Below, piece after piece: positions 9,055 through 17,762 of a DNA stretch of 64,000 nucleotides. Below the pieces are notes generated by a model that saw only the letters and a program-made list of their open reading frames with translations, did not search any database and was not told the DNA's origin. Source of the DNA: Deltaproteobacteria bacterium (GTDB lineage Bacteria > Desulfobacterota > Desulfobacteria > Desulfobacterales > G020354645); the NCBI GenBank assembly GCA_020354645.1, contig CP070652.1:4563145-4627144 (forward strand), in the 5' to 3' direction. Made by a program: the position numbers and the translations under genes. The stretch's first letter is position 1. Each line of letters starts with the position of its first letter.

Positions 9055-10611
9055 TCAATGCATTGTTGTATTTTTGGATGCTTGCTCCCGGATCACGCCC
9101 ACCTCCCGGGAATCCTGCATGTCGACCGCAGATGTCTTTTCTGAATATTCCGGCACGATGATGGGGTGGGAAGAGTCGTCTCCCGAAGGGTTTGTGTACA
9201 TATCATTGAGTTTCTGGATATAAAGATTGGAATCTTCCAAAATTTTTTCCAGGCCAAGGGAACTCCTCTGCCCCCAGCCTGCCGGTTGCCGTCGAAACAG
9301 AGTGCTATACCAGCGGCTGTTTTTCTCAAAAGTCCGAATATAGTTAGTGTGCAAATCCGGGTCATTAATATCTGCAATGATTCGCTTTATGACCCGCTTT
9401 GCTGCCCACCGGCGAATTCTAAAGTGAATATAACCGGCAATCCCGACAGCCAGCCCGGTCAAAACGATTCCGCCATAGGCCCCACCCGGCAATTTCTCCA
9501 GGAAGGGTAGCCTGAAGGACAAACCATTCCAAAATCCCCCGTAAATCGTAATCATAAGAAATACGGACAGTACGGCGCCCAAGACGATTGCATCCGCCCA
9601 GAGAACAAGTCGCCGCCAGCTGAAGATGAATTGTTGAACCCGAGGGACCACTTCCTGTTTCAGCATTCGGGTTGTGCTTTCCAGGATACCTGCAATCCGA
9701 TAAGCCCGCTCTACCCCGACCTGTTCGATCCGGTCGTAAATAAACCGCAGATACATATCTCGCTTGCTCTCTAAACGCGATCGGACCTCTGGATTTTCAA
9801 TATGCGTCGCAACTTCCGGAACGTAAATGGCATAGCAACATCCGGCGGTCATTCCATATTGGGCCAGGGCCCGCTGCCAGGCCGCAAAAACTTCTTCTGT
9901 GTTGTTCTCTGCTGCAGTCATGTCGATTTGATTGAGAATATACAAAAACTTGTTGGAATCACTGCGGTTTATCGTCTGGCTAACCATGTGCTGCAGCGTA
10001 TCCTGCATCGAACCGGTTTCGGGATGACGCGCATCAAAGAATACCAGCACCAAGTCTGAAAGATCGATGATATGGTCTGTGATCTGAAGGGTGGAAGTCC
10101 GCTGGGCGTCTGCATCAAATCCAGGCGAATCGACAAGAATCTTGCCGCGCAATTTTTCACTGGGACAGGTTTTCAGCTGCAGATAGGCATCCACGCGATG
10201 GCCTTCGCCTTTCGCCACCGCTTCGATTGCCTGGCTGATTTTATACAATGGAAATCGTGGGTCCGCATCCAGCGCGACACCCGGCAGAACACGTTCCTTT
10301 TTCTCATTGGTAAAACAAATAACCGTAAACTTATCATCAACTGCTTGATTGCCGGTGGCTTGTAACTTAAACTGCAGATAATGATTTATAAAGGAAGATT
10401 TTCCGGATGAGTACAGCCCTAATACCGATATCAGCGGCCACCAGGAAGTACTGGCGGCAAAAGATTCTTCCTTGCTCAGAAACCCAAGCCGACGACCGAT
10501 CTGGTCCACCGCCTGAAAGCTGTCGACAACTTCGGTCAGGATTGGATTTTCTCTTTGTAAGCGCCGCTTGAGGTCCCGCAATCGTATGCCGCTTTTAAGT
10601 GCCTTAAACAT
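9055..10611 (-). CDS. Dynamin-like membrane GTPase
   Basis: The start is placed at the ATG at 10611, where GTAGGAGTT gives a good ribosome site; a longer frame from 10629 lacks one. The protein has about 518 residues. GLYSSGKSS (about 65-73) is the P-loop, DSPGFD the G3 motif and NQID the G4 motif, in the order of the dynamin/EHD GTPase superfamily. Two hydrophobic helices around residues 335-400, split by a short glycine-rich loop, would insert in the membrane. The tail is charged. Relatives remodel membranes or take part in cell-envelope or phage stress responses. No partner dynamin gene is adjacent. Confidence 0.82.
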   Translation of the reverse strand: MFKALKSGIRLRDLKRRLQRENPILTEVVDSFQAVDQIGRRLGFLSKEESFAASTSWWPLISVLGLYSSGKSSFINHYLQFKLQATGNQAVDDKFTVICFTNEKKERVLPGVALDADPRFPLYKISQAIEAVAKGEGHRVDAYLQLKTCPSEKLRGKILVDSPGFDADAQRTSTLQITDHIIDLSDLVLVFFDARHPETGSMQDTLQHMVSQTINRSDSNKFLYILNQIDMTAAENNTEEVFAAWQRALAQYGMTAGCCYAIYVPEVATHIENPEVRSRLESKRDMYLRFIYDRIEQVGVERAYRIAGILESTTRMLKQEVVPRVQQFIFSWRRLVLWADAIVLGAVLSVFLMITIYGGFWNGLSFRLPFLEKLPGGAYGGIVLTGLAVGIAGYIHFRIRRWAAKRVIKRIIADINDPDLHTNYIRTFEKNSRWYSTLFRRQPAGWGQRSSLGLEKILEDSNLYIQKLNDMYTNPSGDDSSHPIIVPEYSEKTSAVDMQDSREVGVIREQASKNTTMH

Positions 10612-10629
10612 AACTCCTACTCCGCCCAT

Positions 10630-11218
10630 TGAGAGTGATCAATTGATGCATACCAGGAAGCTTTCCCGCAACCGTCTGAAGCCCGATGGCAGTACCGTCC
10701 GGTAGTTTGTGGTTGATGCACTGTCACACATATATACCTATTAGCACAATATTTCTCAATAAGTCAATTGGTTATAGTTTTATTAAAAATATCGATAGAT
10801 TGACTCCGAGTTATTTGTTAATGTTATGGTCTCAACGGTTGGAACTAACTGTTAACAGTAAATATGTCGCGAAACCCTCTAATGACCCGTTTATTTTCAA
10901 ATAAAAAACCGGTTTTGCTGGTCACCACTTGCGCACACGGTCAAGGTATGTCAAAAAGAATGTCCATAGCGTGTTAAACGCAGATCCGGGCTTACTAACT
11001 ATAACCTTTTAAGTAACCGTGCAGACCCCGGCACCGGCCTGATAGTTTGCATCACGGCCCCTCGGGAACCATATTTCCGGGTAGCTTCCGCCGGATGCCA
11101 AAGAAGCGGAGCAAGGGGGAAGCCCTGGTGGAGTTGAAGCCTTAAAATGGAAGATCTTATCACAAATCTATGTACCCGATAGGGATTGGTTTTAATAACA
11201 AACTGTTATTTGAATTGT
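10630..11218. other. Non-coding interval
   Basis: About 590 bases upstream of the GTPase gene and before the first MITE. No credible coding frame was found. An inverted pair GCTTCC / GGAAGC lies around 11084-11133. The segment 10740-10920 is AT-rich. I see no tRNA or riboswitch. Confidence 0.4.
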
Positions 11219-11226
11219 AACTAATT

Positions 11227-11500
11227 AAGGGGCCGGGGAGTTTTTTCCCAAAAACTTTGATAATAGCGGAATGAATTATCAGCAGCGAAATCGTGCACTG
11301 TCTGAATGCATTAGGGAGCGTTGCGAAAGAACAGGCTGTAACCAAAATTTGTCATCGGGGTGCGATGCTGATTTAACCCTTAACCTATTGTTTTCATGTT
11401 TAATCGCTGTTCTTTCGCTTCGATCCCTTATGCATGAGTTTGCACGATGCAGTCGCTGATGATTCATGCAGCGACCTCCTCAAAAAACTGCCGACCCCTC
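11227..11500 (+). repeat. MITE family P1, copy A
   Basis: 274 bp. Ends are AGGGGCCGGGGAGTTTTTT and CAAAAAACTGCCGACCCCTC, an inverted terminal repeat. An 8 bp direct repeat AACTAATT flanks it (11219-11226 and 11501-11508), the mark of a transposition target duplication. The interior is a long imperfect palindrome: ATCGTGCA...GCGAAAGAACAG on the left matches CTGTTCTTTCGC...TGCACGATG on the right. It lies 73 bp upstream of the aminotransferase gene. Short frames beginning MNYQQRNRAL inside it are not conserved between copies, so it is not coding. Confidence 0.88.
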
Positions 11501-11573
11501 AACTAATTGAAATAAGCTATTATATAAATTCTACTCTCTTTTATTTATGTACACATTTATGTGAGGGACCAAA

Positions 11574-12914
11574 ATGGAAAACAGCAGCAATCGCATGGAT
11601 AACAGCTCACACCTCATTTTGCACCTGACACCCAAAAGCGATCTCGAACAAGGCGTCACAATTATCACCAGAGGCGAGGGGGTCAGCGTATTCGACAAGG
11701 AAGGCAACCGCTATCTGGACATGGTTGCCGGCATAACCCGGCCGGTGCACGTGGGCTACGGACGCCCGGAGCTGGCGCAGGCCGTGTATGACCAGATTTG
11801 CGAGCTGAGTTATTTTACGCCCATGGCTTTCGCCAATGTTCCGGCTATGGAATTGGCGAAGGTTTTGGCACAAATTACACCGGGCGCTATCAACCGGTTT
11901 ACGTTCGAATGCAGTGGATCCGAGGCGGTTGAAACTGCCATGAAGCTGGCCAAACATTACCACTTCTTCAATGACAACAAGAGTCGCTTCAAAATCATCT
12001 CCCGCCGCGGCGCCTATCACGGCGTCAACGGTATCGGTCTGCGGGCGTTGGGGTCCGTTCCGGCGATGCGGCAGATAATGGAACCGTTGGCTCCGGGCGG
12101 TATTTTCGTTGACTCCCCCTATTGTTATCGGTGTCCGCTGGGATTGATATACCCGGATTGCGACATTGCCTGTGCCCGCAACATCGAACAGATTATCGAA
12201 TTCGAGGGCCCCGAGTATATTTCAGCCTTCATCGGCGAACCAATTCAGCAGGCCTACGGCGCCCTTTCTCCCCCACCGGAATATTGGACGATCGTGCGCC
12301 GGATTTGCGACACATACGGTATCCTGCTTATCATCGACGAAGTGATTTGCGGATTCGGACGCACCGGTAAAATGTTCGGTATCCAACACTTCCCAATCCA
12401 GGCGGATCTGTTGACCATGGCCAAAGGAATCACCAGCGGATATGTTCCCCTCGGCGCGGTCGGGTGTACCGATGAGGTTTGGGAGCCCATTGCGGTATTC
12501 AATCATCTGCACACTTACGGCAACCATCCGGTTCCTTGTGCGGCGGCGCTAAAAAACATCGAGATATTAGAACGCGAGAAACTGATCGAAAAATCTGCGG
12601 CAGTCGGAGAACATTTGTTGAAGGGGTTGCATCAGCTGCAGCATCATCCGATTGTGGGCGAAGTCCGGGGCACGGGGCTCTTCGCGGCAATAGATTTTAC
12701 GTCAGACAAAAAAACGCGGGCGGTTCTGCCCACCAGTCAAATTCTGGGCATGATCACCCGCGCCAGGCACAAAGGGCTCATCGTGAAGCTGGCACCGGGA
12801 CGGATGGCGATTGAGTTTGCACCGCCGTTGGTCATCCGGAAAGAAGAGGTCGATTATGCATTGCAGATTATAGATGCAGTCATCGCAGAAGAAGAAAAGC
12901 AGATGGGTATCTAG
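11574..12914 (+). CDS. Class III PLP-dependent aminotransferase
   Basis: 446 residues with a GAGGG ribosome site. Fold-type I, class III aminotransferase, the family of acetylornithine, GABA, beta-alanine and taurine transaminases. Visible features are the PLP-phosphate region ECSGSEAVETAMKLAKHY, the DEV motif in LIIDEVICGFGRTG, and the Schiff-base lysine K284 in MAKGITSG. An extra cysteine-bearing stretch (SPYCYRCPLGLIYPDCDIAC) lies near residues 181-200, as in some omega-amino-acid transaminases. The substrate cannot be fixed from sequence. The nearby transporter and CoA-ligase genes suggest an imported amine or amino acid. A P1 element lies immediately upstream and may carry or block its promoter. 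Confidence 0.88.
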   Translation: MENSSNRMDNSSHLILHLTPKSDLEQGVTIITRGEGVSVFDKEGNRYLDMVAGITRPVHVGYGRPELAQAVYDQICELSYFTPMAFANVPAMELAKVLAQITPGAINRFTFECSGSEAVETAMKLAKHYHFFNDNKSRFKIISRRGAYHGVNGIGLRALGSVPAMRQIMEPLAPGGIFVDSPYCYRCPLGLIYPDCDIACARNIEQIIEFEGPEYISAFIGEPIQQAYGALSPPPEYWTIVRRICDTYGILLIIDEVICGFGRTGKMFGIQHFPIQADLLTMAKGITSGYVPLGAVGCTDEVWEPIAVFNHLHTYGNHPVPCAAALKNIEILEREKLIEKSAAVGEHLLKGLHQLQHHPIVGEVRGTGLFAAIDFTSDKKTRAVLPTSQILGMITRARHKGLIVKLAPGRMAIEFAPPLVIRKEEVDYALQIIDAVIAEEEKQMGI

Positions 12915-12916
12915 GC

Positions 12917-13000
12917 GGGGAAGCTTTCCGATCTCAAGGGCGGGGATTTTTTAAAGAAAAGGCGGGGTTAAGGGAAGCGAACCGGTCAAACATGACACGT
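12917..13000 (+). repeat. O-type hairpin repeat, unfilled copy
   Basis: Begins GGGGAAGCTTTCCG, continues with GGGCGGGG and ends GGGAAGCGAACCGGTCAAAC. The same left hairpin and right tail recur at about 22145, 34865, 36350, 41618, 47720, 52923 and 63580. It starts just after the aminotransferase stop codon. No coding frame. Confidence 0.7.
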
Positions 13001-13058
13001 ATCATTTTTTTGTGAACCTAATCTCTACCTGAATCATCATAAGATTGGAGTGCGCTTT

Positions 13059-13640
13059 ATGACTTCTACATCAAAGTCCAACAGGGTACTCGTGTTGCTG
13101 GGCAGCCCTCGGAAAAAAGGCAACAGCACCGCACTAGCCGAGCAAATAATCAAGGGGGCCGAGTCCAGGGGCGCAAAATTAGAAAAAATCTTTCTCCATG
13201 GTAAAAACATTTCTCCCTGCCAGGCGTGCTATGCCTGCCAGAAGCCGGACAGCAAGGGATGCGCAATCGATGATGAAATGCAGCCGATATACGGGAAACT
13301 CGTACAGGCCGATGCATGGGTAATCGCCAGTCCGGTTTACTGGTTTTCGATGTCAGCGCAAACCAAGCTGTTATTGGACCGGTGTTTCGCACTGCTCGCC
13401 TACAAAAAGGGTGCTTTCGAGGGAAAACGAGTTGCAATCGCAATGAGCTACGGAGACACGGATGCATTCACCTCTGGGTGTGTCAATGCCTTGCGTACCT
13501 TTCAGGATGCATTCAGATATGTCGGTGCAAAAATTGTCGGAATGGTTTATGGCAGTGCCGAAAAGCCCGGTGAGATAAAGTTAAACAAGGCGCTTATGAA
13601 TCAAGCTATGCAGCTGGGCAAAAAACTGGCTACCCGGTGA
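13059..13640 (+). CDS. Flavodoxin-family NAD(P)H reductase (iron-sulfur flavoprotein-like)
   Basis: About 193 residues when started at the ATG at 13059, which has GGAG 8 bases upstream; a GTG nine bases earlier overlaps that site. LLGSPRKKGNSTALAEQII is the FMN-phosphate loop of the NADPH-dependent FMN reductase/flavodoxin family. SPCQACYACQ and GCAIDDEM give the cysteine set found in archaeal-type iron-sulfur flavoproteins. ASPVYWFSMSAQTKLLLDR is the second flavin-binding region. It probably carries electrons between ferredoxin or NAD(P)H and an unknown acceptor. It stands alone between the aminotransferase gene and a convergent PP-loop gene. Confidence 0.85.
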   Translation: MTSTSKSNRVLVLLGSPRKKGNSTALAEQIIKGAESRGAKLEKIFLHGKNISPCQACYACQKPDSKGCAIDDEMQPIYGKLVQADAWVIASPVYWFSMSAQTKLLLDRCFALLAYKKGAFEGKRVAIAMSYGDTDAFTSGCVNALRTFQDAFRYVGAKIVGMVYGSAEKPGEIKLNKALMNQAMQLGKKLATR

Positions 13641-13656
13641 AATCCCAGGACAGTGT

Positions 13657-15075
13657 TTATCTTTTTCCACCTACAATTGAGCAAGGAAGTCTATTTCTGG
13701 GGGGTCTCTTTTGTAATTCCTTTTGCTCCCGGCACAAAAGCCTGCGATAAAGTAAAGCTGCCTCTATTTCGATCCGGCTTTTTCCCGGCTTTGACTGAAC
13801 CCGGAACACCCTTTTCATCAGCCTGGTTGCACGTTTTTCGGCTTCGGAAAGGAATTCCCGTCTGAATCGATCCATGAGCGGTCCCTCTACTCCCCTTTGG
13901 CAGGCCATGTGATATGCCAAAACTTCTTCCTGCCGTATAAAGCGCCGGTAAGTGTCCTTCCGGTGTAGTGATTCGGAGAAAAGGTTATAATGCGGACTCT
14001 TTTCTTCTTCCAGCATGGAGGCCTCAAAACCCAGTTCAAAAGGGTCCAGACCCAGGGCCAGGGAGTAGATAAATGGCTGTGCACAGTGATCGCATCCGTG
14101 GCACCATCGGGAGTATTTGCTCACCTCCATATGGCAGGAAACGCGATAGGTGCCAAATTCAGGAAATTCCGCGTGAAGAATACGGTGTAAGGCGAAATTG
14201 CCCAATCCCCCGATCAGGTTAACGGCGGTTACCTGCCCACCCGTAAACCTCTCCGTCAGGCGGGCCATGCCTCGGGTGACGGCACGGCTTTGCATGACCC
14301 TGTGGGGGAGAAGGTATCCCTCACGATGGAGCCTTTTCAATGAGTTGCAGTATTCGTTATTCAGTACGATGGTCGGCGCCCGATAATGGATGCAGAATGG
14401 AATCATTGCCATGAGATACACAAAAAAGATGTGCACCTGGTGAAGCCGCGTTTCCGGCTGCTTCAGTATTTGAAAATCGGAAAGCAGCTGGACTTCATTT
14501 CTAACAGCGTAACAGGAAATCCCCAGTGCTGAAGCCATTTTCTTTTCCAGCTCTCTACGAATAGCCATTGCCCGCGGCAGAACGCGATCATCCAGCTGCA
14601 CCGGAATAACCTCATAACCGAGACGTGTCAGCGTGGCCAGGCTCGTTAAGCTGTCTTTCCCGAAGGAGAAGGGCAGGATCACCCGACGGGGCTCCCATGA
14701 ATCTATTTCAGGAAAGTCGCAGGCACAGGGCTCTGCCGTGAAGTGACGGCCTGTTGATCGGAAACGCTCTAAAATTTCTTCGGAAGCTTCGGCGTTAATG
14801 GGGTCCGTCATATTGGGAATGGCGGATTCGAAACAATTATTGTAGAACTGAAAGAAACGGGGTTCCGGGGTAGCGTACCAAACGGTTGGATGTTTGAGGA
14901 TCAGAGGCGGGGCAAGGGTAAGGAGGTAGGCCATCTCAATCAGAAATACTTCTTTGGCCGGAAAAGACTCCCAGACCGCTTCGGGAAACCGCATTTCACA
15001 GGGATCTGATTTCCATGCCTCCCCATCGATCATCAATGTAAAACCGCGGGAAGTAAGTTCCACTTTTATTTGCAC
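13657..15075 (-). CDS. PP-loop ATP-binding protein of unknown function
   Basis: 472 residues, starting at a GTG preceded by GGTGA. Around residue 140, LPFSFGKDSLTSLA matches the PP-loop motif (SGGKDS-like) of ATP pyrophosphatases, which adenylate a carbonyl or tRNA base. Around residue 325, CHGCDHC resembles a metal-binding knuckle. The protein is much longer than tRNA thiolases, and the N-terminal 130 residues are unlike any domain I recognise. A relationship to MurL-type glutamate epimerases, which also use a PP-loop, is possible but unproven. The C-terminal 60 residues are very basic. It shares an orientation with the two genes to its right (15094-16298). Confidence 0.7.
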   Translation of the reverse strand: MQIKVELTSRGFTLMIDGEAWKSDPCEMRFPEAVWESFPAKEVFLIEMAYLLTLAPPLILKHPTVWYATPEPRFFQFYNNCFESAIPNMTDPINAEASEEILERFRSTGRHFTAEPCACDFPEIDSWEPRRVILPFSFGKDSLTSLATLTRLGYEVIPVQLDDRVLPRAMAIRRELEKKMASALGISCYAVRNEVQLLSDFQILKQPETRLHQVHIFFVYLMAMIPFCIHYRAPTIVLNNEYCNSLKRLHREGYLLPHRVMQSRAVTRGMARLTERFTGGQVTAVNLIGGLGNFALHRILHAEFPEFGTYRVSCHMEVSKYSRWCHGCDHCAQPFIYSLALGLDPFELGFEASMLEEEKSPHYNLFSESLHRKDTYRRFIRQEEVLAYHMACQRGVEGPLMDRFRREFLSEAEKRATRLMKRVFRVQSKPGKSRIEIEAALLYRRLLCREQKELQKRPPRNRLPCSIVGGKR

Positions 15076-15093
15076 TGGTCACCGAGAATATTT

Positions 15094-15420
15094 TTAGGCC
15101 AGGGGACCGGGGCCAATTCGCAGCTTGATTTTTCGCTGTTTGCCCACCTTGATGATATTGCCAGCCTGATTCACCTGGATTTTCTGACCGTTCTGATCCA
15201 CCATAAAGTGCTTGCCGTCGCTGTCGAGCAGATACATGATTCCGTCCGGTGCAACCAGGATCTTCTTGCCGTCCTTGGTGGTGATACGCTGGGACTTTAT
15301 CGTCCCTTTCTTTACCTTGGTATTCCATTTCATTACTTTTTGCTGGGAGCCGGCTGTGGCGACCATCGGAATGAGCATGAACACAAACGAAACAATAGTA
15401 GAAATAATTCCTTTTAGCAT
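15094..15420 (-). CDS. Small secreted basic protein
   Basis: 108 residues from the ATG at 15420, which has AGGAGG five bases upstream; an in-frame GTG six bases earlier overlaps that site. A signal peptide is clear (LKGIISTIVSFVFMLIPMVATA). The mature part has three short repeats of a strand-turn type (KDGKKILVAPDGIMYLLDSD, GKHFMVDQNGQKIQV, AGNIIKVG), suggesting a small beta sheet. It lies 14 bp downstream of the channel gene on the same strand, so the two are probably co-expressed. Function unknown. Confidence 0.75.
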   Translation of the reverse strand: MLKGIISTIVSFVFMLIPMVATAGSQQKVMKWNTKVKKGTIKSQRITTKDGKKILVAPDGIMYLLDSDGKHFMVDQNGQKIQVNQAGNIIKVGKQRKIKLRIGPGPLA

Positions 15421-15434
15421 TCGCACCTCCTTTT

Positions 15435-16298
15435 TCAGTTTAATTGATTATGATTAATTTCCATGCTTTTTTCTAACTTTTCTAATCGTAATGAAATATC
15501 TTCTAAACCATTTTTAATATCTTCCGAAAGTTTCGGTTTTCCGCGTTTTTTGCCCAATTCTTCCTTGAATCCTGAAGCCAGGATTCCTGTCGGCAAGGCA
15601 ATTATGGCAACGCCGATGAGTTGAATGACACCACCCGCAATTTTTCCAAGCGTTGTTATTGGCTGTGCGAATTGATAAGCAGGGGGGCCGGGTGTCAAGG
15701 TTGCCACAGCCCACCATATCGATGAAGCGATACTGCTGAATTTTTCGGGTTGGGCGGTGTTCTCGGTTAAATAAACAACAAAACTGGATATAAACATTAA
15801 AATTGCAGTTATTAAAACCGTAATAGACAACTCTTCTTTTCGATTAGCAAAAACCTGCCCCAGGATCTTCATAGATTCGGAATACTTCCCGAGCTTCAAA
15901 ATCCTGAGGGCACGAAATATACGCAGTATTCTTACGGCCCTGAGATCTAAACCGATTGAAGCGATATAAAAGGGAAGAATCGCCAAGAGATCTATTATCA
16001 TCATCGGCTGCATCATATATCTAACTCGTCCCCAGGCTTTATAGCCCTTGGCGGCAGAAATCGACCAAAGACGAAGTAAGTACTCAATGGAAAAAATTAA
16101 GACAGAAATAACCTCTATAATGTTAAATAACTGTGGATTCCTTTGATAGAAATCCCCGGCAGTTTCAAATATCATCGCAGCGCAATTGATAATGATGACT
16201 GTGATAATAAAAAGGTTAAACGCTTTTGACAGACCCGATGAATCCTTATTCGGTTCTACGATTTTATAAACCTTTTTTCTGAGATCATTTAGTTTCAT
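15435..16298 (-). CDS. Voltage-sensor ion channel with abnormal selectivity filter
   Basis: 287 residues. Six membrane segments fit the ion_trans (Kv-like) plan. S4 is unmistakable, with arginines every third residue in RAVRILRIFRALRILKLG. The pore helix (SSIWWAVATLT) and the inner helix with LPTGILASGF are as in bacterial Kv channels. Between them, where TVGYGD should be, the sequence is PGPPAYQFAQPI, about two residues longer and with no GYG. The C-terminus is a short charged tail with a coiled-coil look. Family knowledge says GYG makes the potassium filter; without it, selectivity cannot be assumed. It could be a non-selective or silent channel. Confidence 0.85.
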   Translation of the reverse strand: MKLNDLRKKVYKIVEPNKDSSGLSKAFNLFIITVIIINCAAMIFETAGDFYQRNPQLFNIIEVISVLIFSIEYLLRLWSISAAKGYKAWGRVRYMMQPMMIIDLLAILPFYIASIGLDLRAVRILRIFRALRILKLGKYSESMKILGQVFANRKEELSITVLITAILMFISSFVVYLTENTAQPEKFSSIASSIWWAVATLTPGPPAYQFAQPITTLGKIAGGVIQLIGVAIIALPTGILASGFKEELGKKRGKPKLSEDIKNGLEDISLRLEKLEKSMEINHNQLN

Positions 16299-16562
16299 AT
16301 CTTAAACTACCAGATGGTTTTGCATTTTAGTGTCGAAAATAAAACGCTCTGATCTGAAAAAATTGGTTAATTGCGTTTATAGAGACTCTAAATTTCCCAC
16401 AGTGATTGCGGTAAATAGAAAGGTTTAAAAAATTGGTACCCAAAGTTCGCGGTAAAAACTGGTAGGACACTTTTGTAGGTAATGGAAATTATAACAAAAA
16501 GAGGCCTAAAAATCAATAAATCCGCCATGTGGTTCTCATTATTAAGGAACGTAATAGATCTC
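16299..16562. other. Non-coding divergent interval
   Basis: AT-rich region upstream of both the channel gene (minus) and the TRAP receptor gene (plus). No gene was found. The promoter to the right is listed separately. Confidence 0.4.
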
Positions 16563-16592
16563 TTGACAAGTTCCTTTTTGATCAACTATTAA
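16563..16592 (+). promoter_or_regulatory. Sigma-70 promoter of the TRAP operon
   Basis: A perfect TTGACA at 16563-16568 and TATTAA at 16587-16592 are spaced by 18 bases. The region lies about 125 bases upstream of the receptor start codon, which has an AAAGGAGG ribosome site. Confidence 0.65.
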
Positions 16593-16717
16593 TGGACTGT
16601 TTCAATCATCGATAAAAGGCAATGCTTTATTGGCTCTTGCTTTCACCATAGCGCCATTCTGCCCTGATCTCATAAGGGTAGGTCTTTAATAACCTAGTAC
16701 TTTCGAAAGGAGGAAAA

Positions 16718-17686
16718 ATGAAACGAAAAGGGTTTATCGTATTTGCCTCGGTGGTTACGTCGATTTTTTTGATCGCCTCAGCGGCCCAGGCGGACAAGAA
16801 GTTTCTAAGGATGTTCTCAGGCCCCGAAGGAGGATCCTGGTACCCCCTCGGCTCGGCCATGATGAGCATTGTGGAAAAAAACCTGAATATCTCCACATCC
16901 AACGGCCCCGGCGGCGGGGTTGGCAACTGCAAAGCCGTCAACGGCGGACGGGCAGACCTGGGTTGGACCTACACCCACACGGCCTATAACGCCTACAACG
17001 GCCGTGGCAAGTTTGATAAAAAGAACACCGACATTCGGCATCTGATGTCCCTGTACCCCGGCGTCTTTCAGATGGCGGTCCCGAAATCCAGCAAGATCTA
17101 TAGCGTTGCTGATTTGAAGGACAAGCGCATCGTTCCCGGCAAGGTGGGCTTCTCGGGGACCGTCATCGCCGAGTTGGTACTGAAGTCTTACGACATCACC
17201 TTCGACAGCATCAAGAAAAACGGCGGGCAGGTAAGCTATGTGGGTTACTCAGACTCGGCGGCTCTCATGAAAGACGGCCACAGCGACGCTTACATGGCCG
17301 TGACGTCTTGCCCCCAGTCCACCATCATCGATCTGAACTTTCGACCGGGTGTGCGCTTTCTGCCCGTCGACCCACAGCACATGAAAAAAGTCCTGGGGAT
17401 GGAACCCGGACTGCTGGAAACCGTCATACCCAAAGGTGCCTACAAGGGATTGAATGCCGACGTCCCGGCGGTGGGAACCGTAACCGCCATCATTATACAC
17501 AAGGATGTACCGGATGATCTGGCCTACAACATCGTCAAGACCCTGTATGCCAACTTCCCTGAGCTGGCCAAGGTTAAAAAGAAAGCCATTGAAGATTCCA
17601 AACCCGAAAAGGCGCTACTGGGAGCCGGCATTCCCGTTCATCCGGGTGCACTGCGCTACTACAAAGAAAAAGGCTATGTAAAGTAA
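16718..17686 (+). CDS. TAXI-family TRAP transporter solute-binding receptor
   Basis: 322 residues. An N-terminal signal peptide (residues about 1-25, cleaving after AAQA) sends it to the periplasm. The mature protein has TAXI-family features: GPEGGSWYPLGSAMMSIV near the ligand site, NGPGGGVGNCKAVNGGRADLGW, and the late HPGALRYYKEKGY. It captures a small organic acid or amino acid and hands it to the permease encoded next. The ligand is not readable from sequence; TAXI receptors bind, for example, glutamate-like compounds. The gene has its own promoter and a strong hairpin after its stop codon. Confidence 0.93.
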   Translation: MKRKGFIVFASVVTSIFLIASAAQADKKFLRMFSGPEGGSWYPLGSAMMSIVEKNLNISTSNGPGGGVGNCKAVNGGRADLGWTYTHTAYNAYNGRGKFDKKNTDIRHLMSLYPGVFQMAVPKSSKIYSVADLKDKRIVPGKVGFSGTVIAELVLKSYDITFDSIKKNGGQVSYVGYSDSAALMKDGHSDAYMAVTSCPQSTIIDLNFRPGVRFLPVDPQHMKKVLGMEPGLLETVIPKGAYKGLNADVPAVGTVTAIIIHKDVPDDLAYNIVKTLYANFPELAKVKKKAIEDSKPEKALLGAGIPVHPGALRYYKEKGYVK

Positions 17687-17690
17687 CGGC

Positions 17691-17727
17691 TTCCGGTGCC
17701 GGATTGAGTTTATCGCCGGCGCCGGAA
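17691..17727 (+). promoter_or_regulatory. Intercistronic hairpin between receptor and permease genes
   Basis: TTCCGGTGCCGG (17691-17702) pairs over 12 positions with CCGGCGCCGGAA (17716-17727) around a 13-base loop, with no T run. It most likely protects the receptor mRNA or partly stops transcription, giving more receptor than permease, as in other binding-protein-dependent operons. Confidence 0.6.
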
Positions 17728-17762
17728 ACTATCCATGTCAGCCACACTGCAGCGATGTTGTT

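Noticed and set aside
11271-11459. Short frames starting MNYQQRNRAL in the P1 elements (also at 20258 and 36483)
   Set aside because: They lie in the palindromic repeat, change frame between copies and have no ribosome site. Treated as non-coding.
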